A program made the translations under genes and the position numbers. From positions 244,162-308,161 of the forward strand of contig NZ_RKLR01000004.1 in the NCBI RefSeq assembly GCF_019599465.1: a stretch of 64,000 nt of DNA, in the 5' to 3' direction. This document shows, in pieces, positions 16,575 to 25,561 of this stretch. The stretch comes from Haloarcula rubra. GTDB lineage: Archaea > Halobacteriota > Halobacteria > Halobacteriales > Haloarculaceae. The notes under the pieces were generated by a model. It was not told the DNA's origin, ran no database searches, and saw only the letters and a list, made by a program, of their open reading frames with translations. The stretch's first letter is position 1; each line of letters opens with the position of its first letter.

Positions 16575-18710
16575 ATGGCGACGGACGAACACCGACGCGA
16601 CGAGGGCCTGTCGGGCGCTGCTCCTCGCCAGCACCGTGACCCGACCGACGTGCGGCCCGAAGACAGCGACGAGTTCCGCGACCAGTACGGCTATCTCCGG
16701 AGTTACTTCCGACTCCGACCGAAGCGGTACCAGACCCTCCAGCGCTGGCTGAATCAGGCACGCTTCGGCAAGAACTACGACGCGTACCTCGAACAGAGCG
16801 CGATATACGCCCTCCTCACGGCTCTGCTCGGCGTCCTCTGTGGCCTCCTGATAACCGCCGTCCTCGTCGGTGACGGCGTCATCGCGTCCCTCTCGAACCC
16901 CCTGTCGGTCCGGGGAGACCTGACGGCGTTCGTCGGGCAGAACCGGGTGCTGTTTGCGGGCGGTGCCCTCACCGCCGTCTCTGCGGGCCTGTTCGCCGCC
17001 GTGACGTGGTACGCCCGGTACTACTACCCGCGGTCCGTCGTCGGGACTCGTCGCCGGAACATCGACGTGACGCTCCCCCACGCTATCACCTTCATGTACG
17101 CGCTGTCGTACGGCGGCATGGGTGTCGTCGAGGTCATCACGGTCCTGGGGTCGGCACAGGACACCTACGGCGAGGTGGCAAACGAGTTCCAGATGGTCGT
17201 CCGCGACGTCGAGCTGTTCGGCAACGACCTCTACACCGCTCTCCAGAACGCCCGGAACCTCACCCCGAGCGACAACCTCGAACAGTTCTTCGACGACCTG
17301 CTGAGCGTCTTAGACGCCGGCGGCGACGTCACCGTCTTCTTCGAGAACCAGACCGACATCTATCTCGAAGAGGCCCGCGACGAGCAGACGGCCTTCCTGG
17401 AGACGCTCTCTCTGCTCAGCGAGGTGTTCGTCGTGCTGTTCGTCGCCGCACCGCTGTTCCTCATCGTCATCCTCATCGTGATGAGTCTGCTGGGCGCCCA
17501 GACGCTCACGCAGGTCACGCTCCTCGTGTACGTTGTCATGCCGCTGGCGATGCTCGCTTTTCTCATCCTGCTGGATACACTCTCGTCGCCGTTCACGCAG
17601 TCGGCGGTCACGCTGGACGACCACCACCACGCGACGACCGGTGGCATCGGTCGACTCATGTTGCTCGTCGGCCGCGACACCGTCGTGGCGGCGGGCGAGC
17701 AGTGGGCCGCCGGGATGGCGACACTCCTCGGACAGGAACCGCCGTCCGTCGACGACGACCGGCACCTGCAAGCCCAGCGAAACGCCTATCTCCGTCGCCG
17801 GCGCCGGCGGCACCTGTTCGACGCGCTCGAATCGCCACTGGCCATCTTCGACCGGAGTCCGGTCCTGACACTGCTGCTGACAGTGCCGCTGACGGCCGTC
17901 TGGGTCGCGTTCGCCGTCACGTGGGGGGCCGTCGAACCGACGCGGGACGCCTTCCTCGCCGCGCCACGCACCGCGACGCTGTGGCTCGTGGTCGTACCGC
18001 TGCTCACGCTCACGGTCCCGCTCTCGGTGTTCGTCGAACGCAAGAGCCGACGCGAACGCCACATCTCGCGGCAGTTCCCCGACACGATGAACGCGCTGTC
18101 GAGCGCGAACAAGATGGGGGTGCCGACGACGGAGGCGCTCGGCCTCGTCGCGAAGTGGTCCAGCGGTCCCATCGAGGTGGAACTCACGAAGGTCAGAAAC
18201 GACATCCGGTGGAACCACGACACGGCACGGGCGCTCCGGGCGTTCGCTGACCGACTCCGCGTCCCGCAACTGTCGCGGGCCATCAAACTCATCGCCGAGG
18301 GGATGCGCTCTAGCAGCGACCTCGCGCGCGTCCTCAGCATCGCGGCCGACGACACCCGGAACCGGTTCAAAATCGAACAGCAGCGCCGCCGCGAACTGAG
18401 TTCGTACGTCGCCGTCGTCGTCATCGGCTTCCTCGTGTACCTGCTGGTGGTGGCGCTGCTGACCGAGAGCTACCTCCAGCCAATCGCGGCGGCGTCGGGG
18501 CCGACCACCGGCACCGAGGTCGAATCACCCATCAGCATCTCCAACCTGCCGGTCGCGGCCTACGAGACGCTGTTCTTCCACTCGGCCATCATCCAGGCGT
18601 TCGGCTCCGGACTGCTGGCCGGCAAACTCGTCGACAACAACGGGTTCAGTGGACTGAAGTACAGTATCCTGTTGGTCCTGCTCTCGACTGTCGCGTTCAC
18701 CCTCATCTAA
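16575..18710 (+). CDS. PilC/TadC-type pilus assembly membrane protein
   Basis: Platform protein of 711 residues that starts one base after the ATPase stop. It contains two type II secretion F-like units, around residues 160-300 and 500-640, each a helical cytoplasmic region followed by membrane helices; eight or nine hydrophobic segments are visible (for example ALLGVLCGLLITAVLV and VVVIGFLVYLLVVALL). Archaeal PilC proteins commonly have this doubled form. It would anchor the ATPase and the growing filament in the membrane. Confidence 0.9.
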   Translation: MATDEHRRDEGLSGAAPRQHRDPTDVRPEDSDEFRDQYGYLRSYFRLRPKRYQTLQRWLNQARFGKNYDAYLEQSAIYALLTALLGVLCGLLITAVLVGDGVIASLSNPLSVRGDLTAFVGQNRVLFAGGALTAVSAGLFAAVTWYARYYYPRSVVGTRRRNIDVTLPHAITFMYALSYGGMGVVEVITVLGSAQDTYGEVANEFQMVVRDVELFGNDLYTALQNARNLTPSDNLEQFFDDLLSVLDAGGDVTVFFENQTDIYLEEARDEQTAFLETLSLLSEVFVVLFVAAPLFLIVILIVMSLLGAQTLTQVTLLVYVVMPLAMLAFLILLDTLSSPFTQSAVTLDDHHHATTGGIGRLMLLVGRDTVVAAGEQWAAGMATLLGQEPPSVDDDRHLQAQRNAYLRRRRRRHLFDALESPLAIFDRSPVLTLLLTVPLTAVWVAFAVTWGAVEPTRDAFLAAPRTATLWLVVVPLLTLTVPLSVFVERKSRRERHISRQFPDTMNALSSANKMGVPTTEALGLVAKWSSGPIEVELTKVRNDIRWNHDTARALRAFADRLRVPQLSRAIKLIAEGMRSSSDLARVLSIAADDTRNRFKIEQQRRRELSSYVAVVVIGFLVYLLVVALLTESYLQPIAAASGPTTGTEVESPISISNLPVAAYETLFFHSAIIQAFGSGLLAGKLVDNNGFSGLKYSILLVLLSTVAFTLI

Positions 18711-18718
18711 CCCCGACG

Positions 18719-20383
18719 ATGACTCAGCTACCCACCTCAGACGGCCGGAATCGCCTCTCCCGAGCGCACCGTCTCGTCCGGGCCGTGCGTGCGGTCCGGG
18801 GCGACGACCGGGCGGTTTCTGAAGTCGTCGGTGCCATCCTGCTGTTCGGCCTCCTCATGTCGCTGCTGGTGTTGATTCAGGTCAACGCCGTGCCGGCACA
18901 GAACCAGCAAGTCGAGTTCGAGCACAACCAGCGCGTCCAGCAAGACATGCTGGCGCTGGACGGAGCGCTCCTCCAGACTGGAACGGAGAACGTGCCGGCC
19001 TCGGCCAGCGTCGAACTCGCCGCACGGTACCCCTCGCGGTTCTTCCTCGTCAACCCCGGCGTCGGTTCCGGGACCATCGAGACGACAGCGCCGGGTACGG
19101 TCACGGTGTCGAACGCACACGCGCCGTCGGCCCCGACCTACTGGGACGGCGACGACCGGACGTTCGAGACACGTCTGGTCCGGTACCGGCCGAACTACAG
19201 AGAGTACCGGAACGCACCCGCCACGGTGTACGAGCACAACACCCTCGTGAACACCTTCGCGAGTGGCGCAACGGTCCCCGTGGACTCGGGCAGTTTCGTC
19301 GACGGCGACCAAGTGACGCTCCTCCTCGTGGACGGGCAACTGTCGACGGCGAGTACAGGGGCCGTCGCCGTCGAGACGACGCCGCTGTCCGCACCGGCCC
19401 GGTCGCTGACTATCACGAACGAGACGGACGACGGCATCACTATCTCCGTGCCGACGACGCTGTCGGAGACTCAGTGGGAGTCACTGCTCGCCGACGAGAC
19501 GGGCGCGAACGGTAACGTCACCGACGTCGTGGTCGCACCGAGAACGCCGCACGACGTGCTCACGGTGACGCTCCGTCCCGGGAGCTACCGACTGCGGATG
19601 GGGATGGTGGGCGTCTCCGGCAACACGGACGACAGCGTCCTCGGCCCCCACTACGTCACCGCGGACGACGAACCGTTCGCCGGGACGCTCCGCGAGGGCG
19701 AGTCCAAGCAGGTGACCGTCCGAATCAGCGACCGGTTCAACAACCCGACCACCGGCGACGTGACGTTCTCCTCCCCGGACGGGTCGTTCGTGCGACCCGA
19801 CGGCAGTGTCGTCGCGTCACTCACGAAGTCGAGCGACGAGAGCGGGCGGGTCGCCGCCGTGTTCCGCCCGACACCGGGGTTCACCGGCACGACAGTCGTC
19901 ACTGCCGAACGCGACTTCGACGGCGACAGCACGGTCCAGTCCCGAGAACGCGTCGACCTGTCTATCCCGGTCGGACAGACCGGTGCGACCGGCGACTCCA
20001 ACGAGGATTCCGTATCCGGCATCAACCCGTGGTCCGACGAGAGCGTCCGACTCGAGTCAGTCGCCCTCGACGGGGGAGCCAACACGGTGACGCTGGGCCT
20101 GTACAACAACGGGTCGGTCGATAGAGAGATTCGGCGAGTCCGATTGCTGTTCTACTCGGCCAACAGCGGCGACCCCGCGGAGTGGGGGAAACTGAACGGC
20201 AGTGACGACGACCAGTTCTTCCGACTGAGCGACTGGGAACAGGTCGACCAGTCCATCGTTATCGAATCGAAGACGCCGGAGGCGGTCACCATCACGTTCG
20301 ACGACGCCGGGAACAAGGACTTCTTCGGCATCGCCGTCCAGTACAACGGGATGTCCTCGAACTACTTCGTGCAGGTTCCGTGA
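18719..20383 (+). CDS. Large pilin-like surface protein of the pilus operon
   Basis: A 554-residue protein with a basic N-terminus, then DDRAVSEVVGAILLFG, the charged-then-hydrophobic H-domain typical of archaeal pilins, with likely prepilin cleavage before AVSEV. After the helix comes a conserved segment QNQQVEFEHNQRVQQDM. The mature part is beta-rich, and residues about 330-420 look like an immunoglobulin-like/Big domain (VTFSSPDGSFVRPDGSV). It closes the operon with the ATPase and platform genes, so it is likely the structural or tip subunit. It shares its N-terminal 240 residues' motif order with the protein at 47.2 kb. Its stop lies one base from the stop of the convergent HAD gene. Confidence 0.8.
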   Translation: MTQLPTSDGRNRLSRAHRLVRAVRAVRGDDRAVSEVVGAILLFGLLMSLLVLIQVNAVPAQNQQVEFEHNQRVQQDMLALDGALLQTGTENVPASASVELAARYPSRFFLVNPGVGSGTIETTAPGTVTVSNAHAPSAPTYWDGDDRTFETRLVRYRPNYREYRNAPATVYEHNTLVNTFASGATVPVDSGSFVDGDQVTLLLVDGQLSTASTGAVAVETTPLSAPARSLTITNETDDGITISVPTTLSETQWESLLADETGANGNVTDVVVAPRTPHDVLTVTLRPGSYRLRMGMVGVSGNTDDSVLGPHYVTADDEPFAGTLREGESKQVTVRISDRFNNPTTGDVTFSSPDGSFVRPDGSVVASLTKSSDESGRVAAVFRPTPGFTGTTVVTAERDFDGDSTVQSRERVDLSIPVGQTGATGDSNEDSVSGINPWSDESVRLESVALDGGANTVTLGLYNNGSVDREIRRVRLLFYSANSGDPAEWGKLNGSDDDQFFRLSDWEQVDQSIVIESKTPEAVTITFDDAGNKDFFGIAVQYNGMSSNYFVQVP

Positions 20384-20384
20384 C

Positions 20385-21014
20385 CTAGAGGTCCAGCAGC
20401 GAGGTGACGCGGTGGTCGCCCCGCACACACCGGTCGGTCGAGACGGGGGACTCGCGGTGGACGTGGATGCCGTCCAGCCCGGCGTTCCGGGCGGCGCCGA
20501 TGTCGCCGGGGTTGTCGCCGGCCAGCGCGCCGACGTGACCGTTTTGCCCGACGCCCATCTCGCCCATGGCCCGGTGGACCGGTTCCGGGTCGGGTTTCCA
20601 GCCGATGTCGTCGTCACAGCAGACGACCGTGTCGAACCAGTCGGCGATGTCGAGGTGTTCCAACACCGGTTGGGTCAGGTAGTCCTGACAGTGTGTCACG
20701 AGCCCCACGGGGTCCGTCCGGTCGGCGAGGAACTGCTCGGCGTCCTCGTAGAGGTACGTTGCCTCGGCGCGGGCCTGCGGGTCCTCCTCGTCGTGGAAGG
20801 CGGCCCAGAACCGTTCGGGCGTTACGTCCCGTTCGGCGAGCAGTTCGGCGCGGGTATCGCCCTGTCCGTACCAGAGACGGACGGCGTCCCGCTCGGTGAA
20901 CCCCTGACCGAGGCGGTCACCGACTCGGGCCATGACCTCGACCGGGTACGACGGGTCGACGTCGACCAGCGTCCCGTCGAGGTCGAACAGCCAGAAGTCG
21001 TAGTTGCGGGGCAT
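20385..21014 (-). CDS. HAD-superfamily hydrolase
   Basis: A 209-residue phosphatase-like HAD protein. Motif I is DLDGTLVDVD near residues 11-20, a cap of helices follows, motif II is a Thr in LVTHCQDY, motif III Lys lies in WKPDPEP, and motif IV is GDNPGDIGAARNAG. The order matches the phosphoglycolate phosphatase/PGMB-like (subfamily IA) group. Substrate cannot be told; phosphoglycolate or a sugar phosphate is possible. Converges with the pilus operon. Confidence 0.88.
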   Translation of the reverse strand: MPRNYDFWLFDLDGTLVDVDPSYPVEVMARVGDRLGQGFTERDAVRLWYGQGDTRAELLAERDVTPERFWAAFHDEEDPQARAEATYLYEDAEQFLADRTDPVGLVTHCQDYLTQPVLEHLDIADWFDTVVCCDDDIGWKPDPEPVHRAMGEMGVGQNGHVGALAGDNPGDIGAARNAGLDGIHVHRESPVSTDRCVRGDHRVTSLLDL

Positions 21015-21096
21015 GGGGACACGTTGGTAGGGTAGTTCAGTGTATAGTCTTTCTGCCCCTAACGGCCTCGTAGAGAGTGGCTAATTCGGCGCGATA

Positions 21097-21480
21097 TCAC
21101 TCGACGCGGATGGAGCTCCCGAGGTACTTCGAGAGGACCTCGGTGACGTTCTCGGCGTTGAACGCGTCGAGGTCGTCTGCGATGGCCGCCCGCAGGTCGT
21201 CCAGATACGCCTCGTCGGTCTGGAGTTCGCTGAACGACGCGGACTCGACCGGGACGCCCAGCGCGTCCTCGGCCTGCCGACGGAAGTGGCCCTCGTCGGC
21301 CAACTCGCCGCGCCAGAGGTTGTCTCTGAAGAACAGCCACCCGTCCTCGCCGGGTGGATCCGCCGTCCGGTACAGCACCGTCTCGAAGTGGTCCGGGTCG
21401 ACGGCGAGGCCCTCGCCCGGCGCGAGGCGGTACGTCACGCGGAAGACGTAGCGGGCCGGCGCGTCGTCGGGGTCGGTCAC
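21097..21480 (-). CDS. LWR-salt family protein
   Basis: A 127-residue haloarchaeal protein of unknown role with the family hallmark LWRGEL in the middle (RDNLWRGELAD). Mixed alpha/beta, strongly acidic, with no signal or membrane segment. The start is GTG, four bases after the stop of the pterin dehydratase gene, so the two are probably cotranscribed. Confidence 0.8.
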   Translation of the reverse strand: MTDPDDAPARYVFRVTYRLAPGEGLAVDPDHFETVLYRTADPPGEDGWLFFRDNLWRGELADEGHFRRQAEDALGVPVESASFSELQTDEAYLDDLRAAIADDLDAFNAENVTEVLSKYLGSSIRVE

Positions 21481-21484
21481 GACC

Positions 21485-21763
21485 CTACTCGTAGATGCCG
21501 TTCAGTCGCTCGGCCATGTCGACGTCGTTGTCGGTGATGCCGCCCGCGTCGTGGGTCGTCAGTCGGACCTCGACTTCGCCCCAGCGGACGGTCATCTCCG
21601 GGTGGTGCCACGCGTCCTCGGCGACGCCCGCCGCGGCCGCGAGGAAGCCCGACGCGTCGAGGTAGGCGTCGAACTCGTAGGTGCGGACGATTTCGTCGCC
21701 CTCTCGCTCCCAGCCGTCGGGGATGCGTTCGGCTATCTCCGTATCGGACAGCAGGTCTGCCAT
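21485..21763 (-). CDS. phhB: Pterin-4a-carbinolamine dehydratase
   Basis: A 92-residue PCD/DCoH protein. The active-site block EDAWHHPEMTVRW carries the His-His-Pro and the later HDAGGITDNDVDMAERLN closes the family pattern. It dehydrates 4a-hydroxytetrahydropterin and also acts as an accessory in molybdopterin or folate-like enzymes in some organisms; in haloarchaea the partner hydroxylase is not visible here. It leads the pair with the LWR-salt gene. Confidence 0.94.
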   Translation of the reverse strand: MADLLSDTEIAERIPDGWEREGDEIVRTYEFDAYLDASGFLAAAAGVAEDAWHHPEMTVRWGEVEVRLTTHDAGGITDNDVDMAERLNGIYE

Positions 21764-21800
21764 ACGCTAGCGGTGACGTGCCAGCCGCAAAACGGTTGTG

Positions 21801-22088
21801 TCAGTCGACACCGAGGCGTCGCCGGAGGCGGCGCTGGACGAGGACGACGCCCACGACGGCGACGGCGAGGCTCACGAACAGCCAGAACGGCAGGTCGGCG
21901 TTCTGGAGGCCGACCCACGCCGCCGCCACACCCAGTGCGGCGACGAGCAGACAGCCGTACGCGAACGCCTGCACGAGGCGTCGCTCGTCGCGTCGCTGGC
22001 GCTCGGTGTAGTTCGTCACCTCGTACAGGCCGCCGACGGCGGCGACGACGAAGCCGACGCCGACGACGAACGGGAGCAGCGAGACCAT
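21801..22088 (-). CDS. Small membrane protein downstream of hemA
   Basis: A 95-residue hypothetical protein with three hydrophobic stretches (about residues 2-22, 44-62, 67-85) and a basic tail. Its ATG begins on the base directly after the hemA stop, so it is cotranslated with the haem pathway genes. No recognised family. Confidence 0.7.
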   Translation of the reverse strand: MVSLLPFVVGVGFVVAAVGGLYEVTNYTERQRRDERRLVQAFAYGCLLVAALGVAAAWVGLQNADLPFWLFVSLAVAVVGVVLVQRRLRRRLGVD

Positions 22089-23429
22089 CTAGTCGTCGGC
22101 CAACTGTTCGAGGACCGCCGGGGGTATCTCCTCGCGCATCCCCTCGGGGATGTCCTCGATGGCCATGTCCTCGATTGCGGCCGGTGGCTCGCCGCTCTCC
22201 GGGCCGAAATCGGGGTCGAACAGCTCCAGCGCCGTCTGGATGGTCGTCCAGTCGTCCTCCTCGGCAGCGTCACGGAGGCTCCGGGTCGGCGCGGCGAGCA
22301 GTTGCGAGACGATGGCGTCGGCCATCGACTCGACGACTTCGCGCTGGTCCTCGTCGAAGTCGGCCCCGGCCATCGCCGTGTTGAGTTCGGCGGCCTTGAC
22401 CTGTTCGGCGCTCTCGTACATCGCCGAGATGACCCGGTCGGCCCGCTTGCGCTTGTACTGAGTCAGCAGGTGGTCGAACTCCTCGTCGACGAGGCGCTCG
22501 ACGGCCTCGGCGGCCCGACGGCGCTGCGCGCGCGTCTCCTCGGTGACCGACTCCAGCGCGTCGAGGTCGTAGACGGTGACGCCGGGGACGCCGTCCGCGC
22601 CGGCCGGGACGTCCCGTGGTTGTGCGATGTCGACGACGTACGTCTCCCCGGCCCCGGCGAACGTCTCGGCGTCGAACACGTGGTCGTTGCTCCCGGTCGC
22701 CGTGACGACGATGCGGGCCTCCTCGACGGCGGCCTCGGCGGCGTCGAGCGCGACGGCGCTGGCGTCCGCGTCGATGGTCTCGGCGACGTGTTCGGCGTGC
22801 GGGACGGTCCGATTGGCGACGATGACGCGGTCGACCCGCGTCGAGAGTGCCTTCGCGGCGAGTTGCCCCATCTCGCCGGCGCCGACGACCAGCGCCGTCT
22901 CGCCGTCCAGCGAGCACTCCCGGTCGACCAGCCTGACGGCGGCCGACGCCAGCGAGACGACGCCCTCGTTGATGCGCGTCTCGTCGCGGGCACGCTCGCC
23001 GACGTGGATGGCTTTCGTCACGCCGTCCTCCAGCAGGGGGCCGACGCCGCCGACGCCGCGAGAATCCTCGTAGGCGTCGCGTAACTGGCCCAGAATCTGG
23101 TCCTCGCCGAGCACGATGGATTCGAGGCCGGCGGCCACGCGGAGCAGGTGGCGCAGGCTCTCCTCGTGGTCCATCGTGACGACCACGTCGTCGGGGATGT
23201 CACGGGTGAACAGTGAGAGGGCGTCCAGTCCCGTCTCGTGGTCGGGCGCGACCACGTACCCCTCGGTCCGGTTACACGTCTGGAGCGCGAGCGCCTCCTC
23301 GACGCCCGGTCTGGCGAGGAGCGACTCGACGGCGTGGCGCTGGCTGTCCGTCGCTGCCGTCTCCAGTTGGTCGACGCTCGCGCGGTCGTGCGAGACGCGA
23401 ACGCCGACGATGACGCCGTTGTCCTGCAT
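22089..23429 (-). CDS. hemA: Glutamyl-tRNA reductase
   Basis: A 446-residue enzyme making glutamate-1-semialdehyde from glutamyl-tRNA, the first step of tetrapyrrole synthesis. The catalytic Cys lies in ALQTCNRTEGY, the substrate segment is GLESIVLGEDQILGQL, the NADPH site is VVGAGEMGQLAAKAL, and a helical dimerization domain closes the chain. The ATG chosen overlaps the upstream gene's stop by one base (TGATG); a GTG one codon earlier is possible. Confidence 0.96.
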   Translation of the reverse strand: MQDNGVIVGVRVSHDRASVDQLETAATDSQRHAVESLLARPGVEEALALQTCNRTEGYVVAPDHETGLDALSLFTRDIPDDVVVTMDHEESLRHLLRVAAGLESIVLGEDQILGQLRDAYEDSRGVGGVGPLLEDGVTKAIHVGERARDETRINEGVVSLASAAVRLVDRECSLDGETALVVGAGEMGQLAAKALSTRVDRVIVANRTVPHAEHVAETIDADASAVALDAAEAAVEEARIVVTATGSNDHVFDAETFAGAGETYVVDIAQPRDVPAGADGVPGVTVYDLDALESVTEETRAQRRRAAEAVERLVDEEFDHLLTQYKRKRADRVISAMYESAEQVKAAELNTAMAGADFDEDQREVVESMADAIVSQLLAAPTRSLRDAAEEDDWTTIQTALELFDPDFGPESGEPPAAIEDMAIEDIPEGMREEIPPAVLEQLADD

Positions 23430-24076
23430 CACGTGGTCTCACCCGGTAAATCTCCGATCACGTCTTCAGCTACCTGTCGGGCTTTGGGTCTACCACTATC
23501 TAAAGCCTTCCAAACCGCTCGGTCTCTGACGACGGCACGGACGGCGTCCCGACGTTCGGCCGGCGGGATACCCTCCGATTTGAGGGTCTCTCGCAGGTCG
23601 CCGGTCAACTCGGCCATCTCGCCCGCGCCGGCGAACTCCGACTCGAACCGCTCGCGGAGGTGTTTCGACAGCGCCGGCGCCCGGCCGCCGGTGGCGACGG
23701 CCATCGTCACCGGGTCGTCACGGACCGTCGCCGGCACGACGACGTTCCCGACGGACTGCTCCCCGTGGTCGTCGGCGCGGTTGACGAGTGCGCCGTGGTC
23801 CCGGGCGGCCGACTCGGCGGCCGCGTTCAGGTCCGGGTCGTCCGTCGCGGCGACGACCAGTGCCGGGTCGGTTCGCGCTATCCACCGGCGAATCTCGTCG
23901 GCGTCGGGTGCGGCACGAACCAACTCGGCACCGCCGAACTCGCGCTCCCCGAACTCGGGACTCAGGACGACGACGGACGCCTCTTCGGCGAACCGGCGGG
24001 CTTTCCGCGCGCCGACGGGGCCGCCGCCGACGACGAGCACGGTTTCGCCGTCGAAGTCGTGGAGTAGTGGTATCAT
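23429..24076 (-). CDS. Precorrin-2 dehydrogenase / sirohydrochlorin synthase
   Basis: A 215-residue member of the CysG N-terminal/Met8 family. The NAD site VLVVGGGPVGARKARRF is near the start; NRADDHGEQSVGNVVVPATV and GGRAPALSKHLRE are the family's catalytic and dimerization motifs. It oxidizes precorrin-2 to sirohydrochlorin, which after iron insertion is siroheme. Its ATG overlaps the stop of the fused siroheme decarboxylase gene (ATGA), and hemA overlaps it in turn, forming a haem operon. Confidence 0.93.
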   Translation of the reverse strand: MIPLLHDFDGETVLVVGGGPVGARKARRFAEEASVVVLSPEFGEREFGGAELVRAAPDADEIRRWIARTDPALVVAATDDPDLNAAAESAARDHGALVNRADDHGEQSVGNVVVPATVRDDPVTMAVATGGRAPALSKHLRERFESEFAGAGEMAELTGDLRETLKSEGIPPAERRDAVRAVVRDRAVWKALDSGRPKARQVAEDVIGDLPGETT

Positions 24077-25140
24077 CCCTGGTCGGGGGCCGATTCGACG
24101 TTCGCCTCGGCTCTATCCTTAACTCTAATGCCCGTCTTCTTCAATATTCGTGTCGAGAACAGGGTGTCCCAGTCGTCGTCGCCGACGTCCCAGTACTCGG
24201 ACATCCGGTCGTGGACCTGCTGGATGCGGCGCTCGCTCTCTGTCTCGGTCCGCCCGTGGGTCATCGCGAAGAAGTTGTACGGCCAGACGTCCTCGTGGCG
24301 TGGCCGCTCGTAGCAGTGGGTGACGAAGTCGAACTCGGCGATGGCCGGCCCCACCTCGTCGACGACGTCGTCGGGCACGTCCCAGACGGTCATCCCGTTC
24401 TCCGAGTAGCCCAGCGCGTAGTGGTTCGGGATGGCACCGACCCGGCGGACCTTCCCCTCCGCGTCGAACCGCTTGATCGTCTCGACGACCCACTCGGTGT
24501 CGGCGTCGATAGCGTCGGCCACGTCGGCGTACGGCGTCTCCGTAATCGGGAGGCCGCCCTGAATCTCCAGTACGAGGTCGAGCTCCTCGGGGGTTAGGGA
24601 CTGCCTGTCGGTCGGGGTCACGTCGGGGCCAGCGTCCGAGCAGTCGACGGCCTGCGTCTGTGGGCCCTCGACCGGGAACTTCGCGCCGACGTGGAACTCC
24701 TGCTGTTTGGGGAGGTTGAACGTCGGTTCGCCGGTCTCGCCCTCTATCTCGGCCAGTACGTCCTCGACACGGCTCTCCTCGGCCACCGAGAGGACGAACC
24801 ACATGTTGAGGTAGGGGTGTTCGCGCTCGTAGTTGTGGGCGACCTCGGGGTGGGCGTTCACCATCTCCGCGTGTTCGTCGTAGGCGTCTTCGGGGGCGTG
24901 TGTCGCCACCAGCGTCGCCGTCCCGCCTATCTCCTCGGCGTTGATGAGTGCGCCGAAGCGGGTCAGCACCCCCTCCTCGTCGAGTCGCTGAATCCGTTCG
25001 AGGAGTTCGGCCGCGCTCACGTCGACGCCGTACTCGGCCAGTGCGGCCGCCGCCGGTTCGAACGGTCGTTCGACGACCGGGAACCCGCCCTGAAACGCGT
25101 TGAGGATGGCCCTGTCCACCCGCCCGAGGTCTTCGCTCAT
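24073..25140 (-). CDS. ahbAB: Fused siroheme decarboxylase (AhbA-AhbB)
   Basis: A 355-residue protein with two tandem Lrp/AsnC-like halves. The first starts at VDRAILNAFQGGFPVVERPF and the second near residue 187 at DLVLEIQGGLPITETPY; each has a helix-turn-helix-like start and a beta-alpha-beta domain with NMWFVLS and ALGYSENGMTVWD. In archaea AhbA and AhbB decarboxylate siroheme to didecarboxysiroheme in the alternative haem pathway, often annotated wrongly as AsnC regulators. The adjacency to hemA and the precorrin-2 dehydrogenase supports this role. A leaderless promoter sits upstream. Confidence 0.9.
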   Translation of the reverse strand: MSEDLGRVDRAILNAFQGGFPVVERPFEPAAAALAEYGVDVSAAELLERIQRLDEEGVLTRFGALINAEEIGGTATLVATHAPEDAYDEHAEMVNAHPEVAHNYEREHPYLNMWFVLSVAEESRVEDVLAEIEGETGEPTFNLPKQQEFHVGAKFPVEGPQTQAVDCSDAGPDVTPTDRQSLTPEELDLVLEIQGGLPITETPYADVADAIDADTEWVVETIKRFDAEGKVRRVGAIPNHYALGYSENGMTVWDVPDDVVDEVGPAIAEFDFVTHCYERPRHEDVWPYNFFAMTHGRTETESERRIQQVHDRMSEYWDVGDDDWDTLFSTRILKKTGIRVKDRAEANVESAPDQG

Positions 25141-25161
25141 GTACGACGCTCGGGACTCTGT

Positions 25162-25171
25162 GAATAAAAAC
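25162..25171 (-). promoter_or_regulatory. TATA box of the haem operon
   Basis: Minus-strand GTTTTTATTC is centred about 26 bases before the ahbAB start, the standard distance for a leaderless haloarchaeal transcript. Confidence 0.6.
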
Positions 25172-25276
25172 GGCGCGGGAGCGAGTATCGCCACACGCCG
25201 GCAGGGCTGGGTGGTCTGCGGCCCACTCCGGGCCGCTCGGCACAGTGCTTTAGCGCTTCCAGCACCTACCTGTGGT

Positions 25277-25561
25277 GTGCAGATATCCACCGCTGAACTG
25301 GCGGTGCGGTTGCTGGTCTACTGTTTCGTACTGGTGGGTGCACCGCTCTTCTTCGTCGTCATGTTCCGCATCATGGACTACGCGGCGAAGGATTCGCTCG
25401 TCGAGCAGTTCAGCGGTCGGCGCGCCGGCCTCGACACGGGGCAGCTAAACGCCTACTTCGAGCAGGCGGGCGTCGAGGCCCGGACCTGCCGGTTCTGTGG
25501 GTCTGCCAACGGCCCGGACTACACCTACTGTCACAACTGTCAGGAACGGCTGACGGACTAG
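25277..25561 (+). CDS. Membrane-anchored zinc-ribbon protein
   Basis: A 94-residue hypothetical protein with one hydrophobic helix (LLVYCFVLVGAPLFFVVMF) and a C-terminal zinc ribbon with CRFCG and CHNC. The start is a GTG just before VQIST; longer starts read into the divergent promoter region of the haem operon. The final TAG is interlocked with the TAG of the convergent gene in a CTAG. The ribbon suggests a protein or nucleic-acid contact near the membrane. Confidence 0.7.
   Translation: MQISTAELAVRLLVYCFVLVGAPLFFVVMFRIMDYAAKDSLVEQFSGRRAGLDTGQLNAYFEQAGVEARTCRFCGSANGPDYTYCHNCQERLTD

Noticed and set aside
24073..25140. AsnC/Lrp-family transcription regulator
   Set aside because: The protein has two Lrp-like halves and lies in an overlapping operon with hemA and precorrin-2 dehydrogenase; siroheme decarboxylase fits better.
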